Assembly (NCBI GenBank): GCA_963697805.1 | Contig: CAVOPB010000002.1 | Coordinates: forward strand, 992,001-1,056,000 | Length of the DNA: 64,000 nt | Direction of reading: 5' to 3' | DNA from: VRUE01 sp963697805 | GTDB lineage: Bacteria > Actinomycetota > Thermoleophilia > Solirubrobacterales > 70-9 | In this document: one piece after another, positions 50,691-59,385 of the stretch | Position numbering within the stretch: position 1 is the stretch's first letter | How the letters are laid out: every line of letters starts with the position of its first letter | Translations under genes and position numbers: made by a program | The notes under the pieces: generated by a model | Database searches by the model: none | What the model was told of the DNA's origin: nothing | Seen by the model: the letters and a program-made list of their open reading frames with translations, nothing else

Positions 50691-51689
50691 ATGGAGGGGA
50701 GCGAGCAGCAGAAGCCCGACCGCAACCTCGCGTTGGAGCTGGTCCGCGTCACCGAGGCGGCCGCGCTCGCCTCCGCCCGCTGGGTCGGGCGCGGCGACAA
50801 GATCGCCGCCGACCAGGCCGCGGTCGACGCGATGCGGTTCGTCCTCGACTCGGTCTCGATGGACGGCACCGTCGTCATCGGCGAGGGCGAGAAGGACGAG
50901 GCCCCGATGCTCTACAACGGCGAGAGCATCGGCGACGGCAGCTCGCCGGTCGTCGACATCGCGGTCGACCCGCTCGAGGGCACCCGCCTCTGCGCGCTCG
51001 GCATGCCCAGCGCGCTCGCGGTGATCGCCCTGGCAGAGCGCGGGACGATGTTCGATCCGGGGCCCTGCGTCTACATGGAAAAGATGGCCGGGAGCCAGGA
51101 GATCGCCGACATCCTCGACCTCGATCGCCCGCTCCCCGAGACCCTGAAGCTGATTGCCGAGCGCAAGGGGGGGAGCGTCGGCGACGTCACCGTGGTGATG
51201 CTCGATCGGCCGCGGCACGAGGACGCGATGAAGGAGGTCCGCGAGGCGGGTGGCAGGATCCGCCTGATCACCGACGGCGACGTCTCGGCGGCGCTGCTCG
51301 CGGTCAGCGACCGCTCCCCGGTCGACCTCCTCTGGGGGATCGGCGGGACGCCGGAGGGCGTGCTCTCGGCGGCGGCGCTGAAGTCGATGGGCGGCCAGCT
51401 GCTGGGGCGGCTCTGGCCCCGCGACGACGGCGAGCGGCAGGCGGCGATCGACGCCGGCTACGACCTCGACCGGGTTCTCACCGGCGACGATCTCTGCTCC
51501 GGCGAGGACGTCTTCTTCTCGGCCTCCGGCGTTACCGACGGCGACGTCCTCCAGGGAGTCCGCTACCGCGGTCCCGGGGCGACGACCGAGTCGCTGGTGA
51601 TGCGCTCACGGTCCGGGACCGTGCGCCGCATCCAGGCCACCCATGACCGCTCGAAGCTGCGGGCGATCATCGGCGAGCGCTACGGCTGA
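50691..51689 (+). CDS. glpX: class II fructose-1,6-bisphosphatase
   Basis: 332 residues. GlpX motifs in order: RNLALELVRVTEAAALASAR, GRGDKIAADQAAVDAMR, GEGEKDEAPMLYNGE, VDPLEGT (metal site), GVLSAAALKSMGGQL and LTGDDLCSGEDVFFSASGVT. Dephosphorylates fructose-1,6-bisphosphate for gluconeogenesis; in actinobacteria GlpX is usually the main enzyme. Leaderless-type start. Confidence 0.95.
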   Translation: MEGSEQQKPDRNLALELVRVTEAAALASARWVGRGDKIAADQAAVDAMRFVLDSVSMDGTVVIGEGEKDEAPMLYNGESIGDGSSPVVDIAVDPLEGTRLCALGMPSALAVIALAERGTMFDPGPCVYMEKMAGSQEIADILDLDRPLPETLKLIAERKGGSVGDVTVVMLDRPRHEDAMKEVREAGGRIRLITDGDVSAALLAVSDRSPVDLLWGIGGTPEGVLSAAALKSMGGQLLGRLWPRDDGERQAAIDAGYDLDRVLTGDDLCSGEDVFFSASGVTDGDVLQGVRYRGPGATTESLVMRSRSGTVRRIQATHDRSKLRAIIGERYG

Positions 51690-51698
51690 GCGCTCCTC

Positions 51699-52607
51699 TC
51701 AATCGCAATCCCCGCATCCGCCGGCCGCCTTCGCCGCCTTTGTGGCTTCGGCCTCTTTCGAGTAGGGCATCTCACCGGTGTCATGCAACTCGTGGCGGAG
51801 GCTGTTGATCACCGCGCCGGCCATCAGCGAGAGGCTGAGGGCATAGAACCAGAGCAGGGTGATGAGGACGAACCCGAGCGTCGAGCCGAACCGGGAGAGG
51901 CTGGAGATGTTGGAGAGGTAGAACGGGAACGCCCAGTTGGCGGCGCCGGCGGTGACCGTGACGAACGCCGCCCCAGGCCACACCGCCCGCCACTGCATGT
52001 GCCCTTTCGGCACCGCCCAGAAGATCACGCAGAGGATCCCGAACGTGAGCAGCAGGGTCGCGGCGAGCAGCAGAAAGGTGTCGATCGCCTTGATGTCGGA
52101 GAGGCCGAGGGGAAGGCGGTCGGTGCTCGAGACGAGCGTCGCCTCCATCGTCGGCAGCACGATGCTGGCGGTGATCAGGAGGAGGACCACCAGCAGCATC
52201 GTGAACGAGAACCGCTTCTGCTCGACCCAACCGCGGCACTCGACGTGGTAGATGCGGCAGAAGGCGGTGTCCATCGCGCCCCAGAACGACGCCCCGATCC
52301 AGAGCGACCCCAGCAGTGCCGCGATCCCGATCGTCGTCGTGTTGTCCTGGATCCGGTTGAGCGCGTCGGTGAGCGTCGTTTGCTCGGTATTCGGAAACAG
52401 CCGCTGGAGGTCGTCGAGCACGCTGGCCTCGACCCCTCCGATCTTCAGCACCTGGCCGAAGAAGAAGAGGACCAGGAGGGCGAACGGGAAGACCGCCAAC
52501 ATTAGGTTGTAGGCGACCATCGCCGATAGACCGGTGACGTTCTCGCGGTAGGCGCGGTTCCAGAACGCCCGCAGCCACGGCTTCGGGTGTCGGAGGCCGT
52601 CAGGCAT
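51699..52607 (-). CDS. YihY/BrkB-family membrane protein
   Basis: 302 residues with six membrane helices. N-terminal FWNRAYRENVTGLSAMVAYN and FWGAMDTAFCRIYHVECRGW, then GFVLITLLWFYALSLSLMAG near the C-terminus, are the conserved YihY pattern. Formerly called ribonuclease BN in error. Role unknown. Cytoplasmic Cys-Asp-rich tail (GGCGDCD) at the end is unusual and could bind metal. Confidence 0.87.
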   Translation of the reverse strand: MPDGLRHPKPWLRAFWNRAYRENVTGLSAMVAYNLMLAVFPFALLVLFFFGQVLKIGGVEASVLDDLQRLFPNTEQTTLTDALNRIQDNTTTIGIAALLGSLWIGASFWGAMDTAFCRIYHVECRGWVEQKRFSFTMLLVVLLLITASIVLPTMEATLVSSTDRLPLGLSDIKAIDTFLLLAATLLLTFGILCVIFWAVPKGHMQWRAVWPGAAFVTVTAGAANWAFPFYLSNISSLSRFGSTLGFVLITLLWFYALSLSLMAGAVINSLRHELHDTGEMPYSKEAEATKAAKAAGGCGDCD

Positions 52608-52635
52608 TGACTTCAGAAACTGAAGCGCCTATCAT
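52607..52635 (+). promoter_or_regulatory. promoter TTGACT-17-TATCAT
   Basis: -35 TTGACT (52607-52612), 17-base spacer, -10 TATCAT (52630-52635): the best sigma-70 match in the window. Transcription should start near 52642, ~160 bases before rpoD. Confidence 0.65.
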
Positions 52636-52641
52636 ACGAAC

Positions 52642-52728
52642 AGACGTTTGAGTGGGCAAAGCGCGTCTGGAGTGCCGAGGCAGTGTTGAGTCACCAACAA
52701 TGCGGACCGCAAAGCCGGTCCGCTTTTT
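52642..52728 (+). ncRNA. possible ~87-nt small RNA or rpoD leader attenuator
   Basis: Between the strong promoter and a hairpin-plus-T-run. The 5' end can fold by CAGACG (52641-52646) with CGTCTG (52664-52669). No ORF or ribosome binding site is visible. Either a free small RNA or an attenuated leader of rpoD. Confidence 0.4.
52702..52728 (+). terminator. intrinsic terminator upstream of rpoD
   Basis: Perfect 8-bp stem GCGGACCG (52702-52709) and CGGTCCGC (52716-52723), 6-base loop, then TTTTT (52724-52728). A textbook intrinsic terminator on the plus strand with no plus-strand protein gene before it. Confidence 0.7.
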
Positions 52729-52804
52729 CGCGACTTTACGCTGCTGCCTGCCTTTCATTCAGCAGGACTTAACCACCTAGCTAAGAGAAACGAGCGCAGA
52801 CAGG

Positions 52805-53911
52805 ATGCTGGTAGCAGAGCTTCAGGAGCTTGAGGAGGTAAAAGGGCTGATCACGCGTGGTCAGCAGCTCGGCGTGCTGACCTTCGGCGATATCGCCTCG
52901 GCGGTCTCCGAGGTCGATCTCGACGAGTCCGACGTCGAGGATCTGTACGGACACCTCGAGAAGTCGGGAATCGAGCTTGTCGAGGACATGGACCCGGCCC
53001 AGAAAGCGGCCGCGGACGCGATGCCGGAGCCGTCCGGCAAAAAAGGCCGGCGCCGCCAGAAACAGGCGCTCGACCTGAAACCGGACATGACGACGGACAG
53101 CCTCCAGCTGTTCCTCAAGGACATCGGCAAAGTCCGTCTGCTCACCGCCCAGGAGGAGGTCGAACTCGCCAAACGGATCGAGCGCGGCGACCTCGACGCG
53201 AAGCAGAAAATGGTCGAGTCCAACCTGCGCCTGGTCGTCTCGATCGCCAAGAACTACCGCAACCAGGGGCTGCCGTTCCTCGACCTGATCCAGGAGGGGA
53301 CGCTCGGCCTCGTCCGCGCGGCGGAGAAGTTCGACTACCGCAAGGGGTTCAAGTTCTCGACCTACGCGACCTGGTGGATCCGGCAGGCGATCGCCCGTGC
53401 CCTCGCCGACAAGGCGCGCACGATCCGGATTCCGGTCCACGTCGTCGAGAAGCTGAACAAGATCGGGCGCGCGGAGCGCAAGCTCGTCACCGAGCTCGGC
53501 CGCGAGCCGACGCCGGAGGAGATCGCCGAGGTCACCGGGATCGACCCCGAGGAGGTCGACTCGATCAAGCGCTCGGCGCAGGCCCCGGTCTCGCTCGAGA
53601 AGCCGGTCGGCGACGAGGAGGAGTCCGAGTTCGGCCAGTTCATCGCCGACGAGAAGGCCGAGTCCCCGTTCGACCGGGCGGCCGACCTGCTCACCAAAGA
53701 GGCGCTGAAAGAAGCGCTCGAGAACCTCTCCTACCGCGAGCGCCGCGTGCTCGAGCTCCGTTACGGGCTCGGCGGCGAGCATCCTCGCACCCTGGACGAG
53801 GTCGGGCGTACGTTCAACGTCACCCGTGAGCGGATCCGCCAGATCGAGAACCAGAGCCTGAAGAAGCTTCAGCAGCTCGGCGAAGCGCAGAAACTGCGCG
53901 AAGTAACCTGA
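52805..53911 (+). CDS. rpoD: principal RNA polymerase sigma factor RpoD/SigA
   Basis: 368 residues. Regions 1.2 (SLQLFLKDIGKVRLLTAQEE), 2 (NLRLVVSIAKNYRNQGLPFL; FKFSTYATWWIRQAIARALA, covering 2.3-2.4), 3 (IPVHVVEKLNKIGRAERKLV) and 4 (NLSYRERRVLELRYGLGGEH; FNVTRERIRQIENQSLKKL). The N-terminal ~85 residues are a short acidic region 1.1 with a Lys/Arg patch. Shorter than HrdB/SigA of Streptomyces. ATG 52805 has only a weak ribosome binding site. Confidence 0.95.
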   Translation: MLVAELQELEEVKGLITRGQQLGVLTFGDIASAVSEVDLDESDVEDLYGHLEKSGIELVEDMDPAQKAAADAMPEPSGKKGRRRQKQALDLKPDMTTDSLQLFLKDIGKVRLLTAQEEVELAKRIERGDLDAKQKMVESNLRLVVSIAKNYRNQGLPFLDLIQEGTLGLVRAAEKFDYRKGFKFSTYATWWIRQAIARALADKARTIRIPVHVVEKLNKIGRAERKLVTELGREPTPEEIAEVTGIDPEEVDSIKRSAQAPVSLEKPVGDEEESEFGQFIADEKAESPFDRAADLLTKEALKEALENLSYRERRVLELRYGLGGEHPRTLDEVGRTFNVTRERIRQIENQSLKKLQQLGEAQKLREVT

Positions 53912-53931
53912 TCGCCCGGCGCTAAGGCGTT

Positions 53932-53965
53932 CGAACATCCCGGCCGATACCAGCCGGGATGTTCG
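53932..53965 (+). promoter_or_regulatory. hairpin covering the pilT start codon
   Basis: Perfect 13-bp arms CGAACATCCCGGC (53932-53944) and GCCGGGATGTTCG (53953-53965), 8-base loop. The right arm contains the pilT ATG (53959-53961) and the bases where a ribosome binding site would be. In RNA this would block initiation unless opened; it could also end rpoD transcripts. Confidence 0.5.
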
Positions 53966-55074
53966 CAATCGACGCAGCCCTGCACACTCTGATCGAGCGT
54001 GACGGGTCGGACCTTCACATCAAAGTCGGCTCGCCGCCGACGGTCCGCCTGCACGGTGAGCTGGTTCCCCTCGAGGGCTACCAGCCCCTGACCCCCCAGG
54101 ACACCGAAAGCGCCTTCCAGCAGATCTCCCAGCCTCGCTCTGTCGAAGAGTTCCAGGCCGCCGGCGAGGCCGACTACTCCTACTCGATCGCCGGGCTCTC
54201 CCGGTTCCGCGTCAACACCTTCAGGCAGCGTGGCTCGATCTCGATCGTCTGCCGCGCGATCCCCTACAAGATCCGCTCGGTCGAGGATCTCGGTCTGCCG
54301 CCGGTGGTGACGAAGCTGGCCGAGGAGCAGCGCGGGATCATCCTCGTCACCGGGACCACCGGCTCGGGGAAGAGCACGACGCTGGCGGCGATGATCGACC
54401 ACATCAACCGCACCCGCCACCAGCACATCATCACCCTCGAGGACCCGATCGAGTATCTGCACGAAGACAAATACTCGATCGTCAACCAGCGCGAGATCGG
54501 GTCGGACACCGAGAGCTTCGCGCGGGCGATGAAACGCGTCCTCCGCCAGGACCCCGACGTGATCCTGATCGGCGAGATGCGCGACGAGGAGACGGTGCGG
54601 ACCGCGCTCTCCGCGGCCGAGACCGGCCACCTCGTCCTCTCCACGGTCCACACCCTCGACGCGACCGAGACGATCAACCGGATCATCGACTTCTTCCCGC
54701 CCCACCTCCAGCACCAGTCGCGGGTGATGCTTGCGGCGACCCTGAGGGGGGCCATTGCGCAGCGCCTCGTCCCCGACATCACCGGCGAAGGGCGCGTCCC
54801 CGCATCCGAGGTGATGGTCGTCACCGGCCGCGTCCAGGACCTGATCCTCAACCCCGAGGAAACGGGGAAAATCACCGAAGTGATCTCCGAGGGCGATTTC
54901 TACGGGATGCGCACCTTTGACCAGGCCCTCCTCAGCTACGTGATGGAGGGGAAGGTCTCCGAGCAGGTGGCGCTCGATTATGCGTCCAGCCCGCACGATT
55001 TCAAACTGATGCTCTCGGCCGGCGGCCAGCGCGCCAGTGGCATCGAGCAGCTCGCCGGCAACGCGGCCGATTAG
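53959..55074 (+). CDS. pilT: type IV pilus retraction ATPase PilT
   Basis: 371 residues. PilT-type order: LIERDGSDLHIKVGSPPTVR at the start, Walker A GTTGSGKSTTLA (~132-143), Asp box IITLEDPIEYLHEDKYSIVN, Walker B VILIGEMRDEET and His box LSTVHTLDATETI. The AIRAQRLVP-type segment is LRGAIAQRLVPDI. Hexameric motor for pilus disassembly. Start is buried in a hairpin. It is the first gene of the pilus cluster, immediately after rpoD. Confidence 0.92.
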   Translation: MFAIDAALHTLIERDGSDLHIKVGSPPTVRLHGELVPLEGYQPLTPQDTESAFQQISQPRSVEEFQAAGEADYSYSIAGLSRFRVNTFRQRGSISIVCRAIPYKIRSVEDLGLPPVVTKLAEEQRGIILVTGTTGSGKSTTLAAMIDHINRTRHQHIITLEDPIEYLHEDKYSIVNQREIGSDTESFARAMKRVLRQDPDVILIGEMRDEETVRTALSAAETGHLVLSTVHTLDATETINRIIDFFPPHLQHQSRVMLAATLRGAIAQRLVPDITGEGRVPASEVMVVTGRVQDLILNPEETGKITEVISEGDFYGMRTFDQALLSYVMEGKVSEQVALDYASSPHDFKLMLSAGGQRASGIEQLAGNAAD

Positions 55075-55138
55075 GCCGTCCGCATTCCTTATTTCGGATT
55101 CAAGCTCTCGGCTTTTCCTGCCGAGAGTAAGCGAACAT
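55075..55138 (+). promoter_or_regulatory. gap with hairpin before the thioredoxin-like gene
   Basis: CTCTCGG (55105-55111) pairs with CCGAGAG (55121-55127) around a T-containing 9-base loop. The gap is short and the hairpin may tune translation of the next gene or end some transcripts. Confidence 0.35.
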
Positions 55139-55735
55139 ATGAGAGAGAAACTCAACAGTAATCCGCTGGCACAGGCCGCACTTGTCGGTGTCCTTCTGAT
55201 CGCTGTCGGGTTCTTCCTGATGTCGACGATGGGCAAAGGCGGCGAAGAGGAAACCGCCTCGACCGCGACCGAAACGAGCGCGGCAGCTCCCGAAGAAACG
55301 GGTGTCGGCACGGTCTCGACCGCGCCAGAAGCCGCGACCGGCGCGGCGGCCCTCCCGGCCACCGCCGCCGAAGACGCACCGCCGCCCCCGAAGCCGGTCC
55401 TCGCCGCCTACAACGCCGACAAGACCGTCGTCCTCCTCTTCGTCCGCAACGGTGGCATCGACGACCGCATGGTCGAGAACGCGACCAAGAGCCTCAGCTC
55501 CCTCCCCGATGTCAAGACCTTCGTCATTCCCGCCGACCAGATCGCGCGCTACGCGTCGATATCGGAGGGGGTCGCCGTCGACCGTGTCCCGGCGCTGGTC
55601 GTCGTCCGGGCCAAGAATCTCAAGGGCGATCTCCCCGTCGCCTCCGTCAACTACGGATTCGCCAGTCATGCGAGCGTCGTTCAGGCGGTAGTCGACGCTG
55701 GATACGAAGGACGCACCCTCGACTATCACCCATAG
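55139..55735 (+). CDS. membrane-anchored thioredoxin-fold-like protein of the pilus cluster
   Basis: 198 residues. N-terminal membrane helix (QAALVGVLLIAVGFFLMST, 12-30), an acidic then Ala/Pro/Thr-rich linker (about 35-90) and a C-terminal domain with KTVVLLFVRNGGIDDRMVEN, VDRVPALVVVRAKN and VNYGFASHASVVQAVVDAGY. The order strand-helix-strand with a cis-Pro-like VPALVV suggests a thioredoxin fold, but the CxxC is absent (no Cys at all). Its place between pilT and pilB suggests a pilus-assembly partner, perhaps in the PilN/PilO position. Not a recognised family. Confidence 0.7.
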   Translation: MREKLNSNPLAQAALVGVLLIAVGFFLMSTMGKGGEEETASTATETSAAAPEETGVGTVSTAPEAATGAAALPATAAEDAPPPPKPVLAAYNADKTVVLLFVRNGGIDDRMVENATKSLSSLPDVKTFVIPADQIARYASISEGVAVDRVPALVVVRAKNLKGDLPVASVNYGFASHASVVQAVVDAGYEGRTLDYHP

Positions 55736-55739
55736 GCAG

Positions 55740-57710
55740 ATGGAGCAGCGGGACTACGCGACCCATCTGCGACCGGTTCCGGACTCGGGTGACGAGGCCG
55801 GTCCGGGCGGAGTCGACGAGGCGGCAAAGGACGCGCCGGCGCAGGAGATAACTCCCGAGGCGCCGCTCGAGAAGACCCCTTTGGATGGGGGCGAGGAGAA
55901 CGGCGGAGCGCCGGAGGACCCGCCCCCAGTCGAGTCCTCCGAACCGATTCCGAATCCCTTCGACACCGATGAGGAGGTCGAAGAGATCGATCGCACGCTC
56001 GGGATCACCGAGCCGAAAACGCGCGTCCACTCGGCCGCGTTCGTGACCGACGTCCTCGGCGAGCTCGGCTACGTCAGCGAGGAGGTAGTGAAACAGGCGA
56101 TCGACGCCGCCCGCACCGCCGGCAGGCCTCCCGAGCGCCTGCTGCTCGAGCAGGGGGCGATCAACCCCGACCAGCTCTCGCGCGCGGTCGCCGAGCGCTA
56201 CGGGCTCGACCACGTCGACCTCTCCGCATACAAGGTCGACATGGCGGCGGCCAACCTGATCCCGGTCACCACCGCCCGCCGCTACAACGCGATCCCGGTC
56301 GGCTTCGTCGACAAGGAGACGCTGCTGGTGGCGATGGCCGACCCGACCAACCTGCTCGCCGTCGACGACATCAAGATCGCGACCGGGCTCGACTGCCGCG
56401 CCGCGGTCGCCCCCGAAGAAGACATCGAGTCGCTGATGGGGCGCCTCAACACGCTCCAGAGCGCGGTCAGCGAAGCGATCGTCGAGGGCGAGGAGGAGCA
56501 GACCGAAGAGGACGCCGAACTGCTCGAAGGCGAATCCGACTCCGAAGTCGGGGCCGACGACGCGCCGGTCGTCAAGCTCGTCTACAGCATCCTCGGCCAG
56601 GCGGTGGGGGAGGGGGCCTCCGACGTCCACTTCGAAGCCGACGAGGGCGAAATGCGGGTCCGGTTCCGAATCGACGGCGTGCTCCGCGAGGCCGCCCACG
56701 TGCCCCGCCGGATGATCACCGCCGTCGTCTCACGCGTGAAGATCATGAGCGACCTCAACATCGCCGAGAAGCGGATCCCCCAGGACGGCCGCGTCAGCGT
56801 CACCGTCGAAGACCGCAAGGTCGACCTTCGCGTCACCACGCTCCCTACCCAGAAGGGCGAGGGGGCGACGATCCGCATCCTCGACAAAGAGAACGCCAAT
56901 CGGACCCTTGACGACCTCGGGATGGACGACGCGGCGAGGTTGCGCTTCCAGGATTGCTTCGGCCAGGCCTACGGCGCCGTCCTCGTCACCGGCCCGACCG
57001 GCTCGGGCAAGTCGACGACGCTCTACTCGGCCCTCAAGGAGCTGAACCAGGTCGAGAAGAACATCATCACGATCGAGGACCCGGTCGAGTACCAGCTGCA
57101 GGGCATCAACCAGATCAACGTCAACCGCAAGGCGGGGCTCGACTTCGCCACCGGTCTGCGCTCGATGCTCCGCGCCGACCCCGACATCGTCATGGTCGGC
57201 GAGATTCGAGACGGTGAGACCGCGCGGGTCGCGATCGAGGCCGCTCTGACCGGCCACATGCTGCTCAGCACCCTTCACACCAACGATGCCCCCGGTGCGA
57301 TCACCCGGCTGACGAAGATGGGGATCGAGGCCTTCCTGATCTCCTCGGCGGTCGACTGCGTCGTCGCCCAGCGGCTGGCGCGCAAGCTCTGCAGCCACTG
57401 CAAGAAACGGGTGATGATCCCGCCGCAGGCGATGGCCGAAGCGGGGATCCGGGTCGGGGTCGACGTCGAGGCCTACGAGCCGGTCGGATGCCCTCGTTGC
57501 AGCCACAACGGCTACAAAGGCCGGGTCGGCATCTACTCGGTGATGGTCCTGAGTGAGCGGATCAAGGAGATGGTCACCTCCAACGCGACCGAGGCCGAAA
57601 TCAACCAGGTCGCCCGCGAGGAGGGGATGATGACCCTCCGCGAGGACGGCTTCACCAAGGTCCGAGCCGGCCAGACCAGCCTCGAAGAGGTCATCCGCGT
57701 CACCACCTGA
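55740..57710 (+). CDS. pilB: type IV pilus extension ATPase PilB
   Basis: 656 residues. A long acidic N-terminus (1-90), MshEN/GSPII_E N-terminal domain (ELGYVSEEVVKQAIDAARTA, about 105-185), an acidic loop at ~240-265, then the GspE ATPase: ASDVHFEADEGEMRVRFRID, Walker A VTGPTGSGKSTTLYSA (~416), Asp box TIEDPVEYQLQGINQINVN, Walker B IVMVGEIRDGET and His box LSTLHTNDAPGAI. Four-Cys zinc motif LCSHCKKR and GCPRCSHNGYKGR. Polymerises pilins. Confidence 0.94.
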   Translation: MEQRDYATHLRPVPDSGDEAGPGGVDEAAKDAPAQEITPEAPLEKTPLDGGEENGGAPEDPPPVESSEPIPNPFDTDEEVEEIDRTLGITEPKTRVHSAAFVTDVLGELGYVSEEVVKQAIDAARTAGRPPERLLLEQGAINPDQLSRAVAERYGLDHVDLSAYKVDMAAANLIPVTTARRYNAIPVGFVDKETLLVAMADPTNLLAVDDIKIATGLDCRAAVAPEEDIESLMGRLNTLQSAVSEAIVEGEEEQTEEDAELLEGESDSEVGADDAPVVKLVYSILGQAVGEGASDVHFEADEGEMRVRFRIDGVLREAAHVPRRMITAVVSRVKIMSDLNIAEKRIPQDGRVSVTVEDRKVDLRVTTLPTQKGEGATIRILDKENANRTLDDLGMDDAARLRFQDCFGQAYGAVLVTGPTGSGKSTTLYSALKELNQVEKNIITIEDPVEYQLQGINQINVNRKAGLDFATGLRSMLRADPDIVMVGEIRDGETARVAIEAALTGHMLLSTLHTNDAPGAITRLTKMGIEAFLISSAVDCVVAQRLARKLCSHCKKRVMIPPQAMAEAGIRVGVDVEAYEPVGCPRCSHNGYKGRVGIYSVMVLSERIKEMVTSNATEAEINQVAREEGMMTLREDGFTKVRAGQTSLEEVIRVTT

Positions 57711-57768
57711 TCCCGTTTACTCGTTTTCGAGTATCGAGGAACTGGCCGAGCGGTCGATCAAGGAAATC

Positions 57769-59382
57769 ATGGACTTCGATTTCGCAGAGGTGCTGCGGCG
57801 GATGGTCGAGGCGAGAGCCTCCGACGTCCACATCACCCCCGGTGTGCCTCCGGCGATCCGGGAAAAGGGAAGGATCGTCCACATGGATGGCTTCCCCGTG
57901 CTCTCCAGCCAGGAAACCCGCGACGTCGTCTTCAGCATCCTCAACGAGGACCAGCGGAAACGTTTCGAGAACAACAAACAGCTCGACTTCGCCTACGCGA
58001 TCCCCGCGGTCGCCCGGTTCCGCGTCAACTGCTTCTTCCAGCGCGGCTCGGTCAGCGCCGCGTTCAGGCTCGTCCCGCAGGAGATCCCGCACCTCGACTC
58101 GCTCGGGGTGCCGCAGGTCCTCCGCGAGCTGACCCAGAAACCGCGCGGCTTCGTCCTCATCACCGGCCCCACCGGCTCCGGCAAGAGCACGACGCTGGCG
58201 GCGATGCTCGACGTGATCAACGCCGAAAGGCCGGACCACATCCTCACGATCGAGGACCCGATCGAGTTCCTGCACGAACACAAAAAGTCGATCGTCAACC
58301 AGCGCGAGGTCGGCGCCGATGTGCCCGACTTCGCTCTCGGCCTCCGCGCCGCCCTCCGAGAGGACCCCGACGACATCCTCGTCGGCGAGATGCGCGACCT
58401 CGAGACGATGGCGACGGCCCTGACCGCCGCCGAGACCGGGCACCTCGTGTTCGCGACCCTGCACACTCAGTCGACCTCGCAGACGGTCGACCGGATCATC
58501 GACGTCTTCCCGCCCGAGCAGCAGGGCCAGGTCCGCTCGCAGCTCTCGATCGCGCTGCAGGGCATCGTCACCCAGCAGCTGCTGCCGACGATCGACGGCA
58601 TGGGCCGCACCGTCGCCTGCGAGGTGCTGGTGCCGACGCCGGCGGTGCGCAACCTGATCCGCGAGGGCAAGACCCATCAGATCTACGCCGCGCTGCAGAC
58701 ATCCGGCGCGGTCGGGATGCAGACGATGGACGCCGACCTGGTCCGCCTCGTCCGCGAAGGCAAGATCTCTCGCTCGTTGGCCGAGCAGCGCTCCGCGGTA
58801 CCGGAGGAGCTCAAACGCCTGCTCGGGACGTCGGCGGCGGTCACGCCCAGCGCGAAGTCAAGGGACAAGCAGGACGCTTCCTCGCCGCCGCCGGCCGCCC
58901 ACTCGACCGCTCCGCCGCCCTCGGGCTCGAACGGCCCGCCCCCGCCTTCCGCGGCGACGAATGGCTCGCCGCCCCTGCCACCCGCTGCGGCGACGCCCCC
59001 GCCCCCGCCCGCTCCGCCCGTGTTGGAGGAGGAGAAGGAGGTGGACACCGCCGACGTCCCGCCGGTCACGGCGAGCGTCCCACCGCCGCCTCCTCCGCCC
59101 ATCGAGGCGCCCGAGGATCTGGAGGAGGACTTCAAGCCCGTCGCAGAGGAGCCCGTCGCCGAGCCGCCGGCCTCCCCCGCTGCGGCTCCGGTTCCCCCGG
59201 CCCCCGAGCCCGTCTCCGCGCCGCCCGCACCAGTACCGCCGCCCGCGGTCAACGTCGACGCCCCGGCGGTGACTCCGCCGCCGCTGCCGCCGGCGATCGA
59301 GCCGCAGCCGGCGATCGAGCCGCAGCCCGCGGGAATCGAGCAGACCTCGGTCCCGCCGCCCCCGCCCGCGCCGGAGCGCTAA
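57769..59382 (+). CDS. second PilT-like ATPase with a long proline-rich tail
   Basis: 537 residues. Residues 1-350 are a complete PilT ATPase: ASDVHITPGVPPAIREKGRI, Walker A TGPTGSGKSTTLAAML (~131), IEDPIEFLHEHKKSIVNQR, ILVGEMRDLETMA and FATLHTQSTSQTV. From about 355 the protein becomes a ~180-residue disordered tail of Pro, Ala, Glu and Val with poly-Pro runs, ending PAIEPQPAIEPQPAGIEQ. Such tails are unusual for PilT; it could bind SH3-like or wall-associated partners, or be a linker. AAGGAAATC lies before the ATG. Confidence 0.85.
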   Translation: MDFDFAEVLRRMVEARASDVHITPGVPPAIREKGRIVHMDGFPVLSSQETRDVVFSILNEDQRKRFENNKQLDFAYAIPAVARFRVNCFFQRGSVSAAFRLVPQEIPHLDSLGVPQVLRELTQKPRGFVLITGPTGSGKSTTLAAMLDVINAERPDHILTIEDPIEFLHEHKKSIVNQREVGADVPDFALGLRAALREDPDDILVGEMRDLETMATALTAAETGHLVFATLHTQSTSQTVDRIIDVFPPEQQGQVRSQLSIALQGIVTQQLLPTIDGMGRTVACEVLVPTPAVRNLIREGKTHQIYAALQTSGAVGMQTMDADLVRLVREGKISRSLAEQRSAVPEELKRLLGTSAAVTPSAKSRDKQDASSPPPAAHSTAPPPSGSNGPPPPSAATNGSPPLPPAAATPPPPPAPPVLEEEKEVDTADVPPVTASVPPPPPPPIEAPEDLEEDFKPVAEEPVAEPPASPAAAPVPPAPEPVSAPPAPVPPPAVNVDAPAVTPPPLPPAIEPQPAIEPQPAGIEQTSVPPPPPAPER

Positions 59383-59385
59383 CCG

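Noticed and set aside
59270..59340. Short tandem repeat (CGATCGAGCCGCAGCC) as a CRISPR-like or regulatory array
   Set aside because: It is coding sequence for the PAIEPQ repeats in the proline-rich tail of the second PilT protein.
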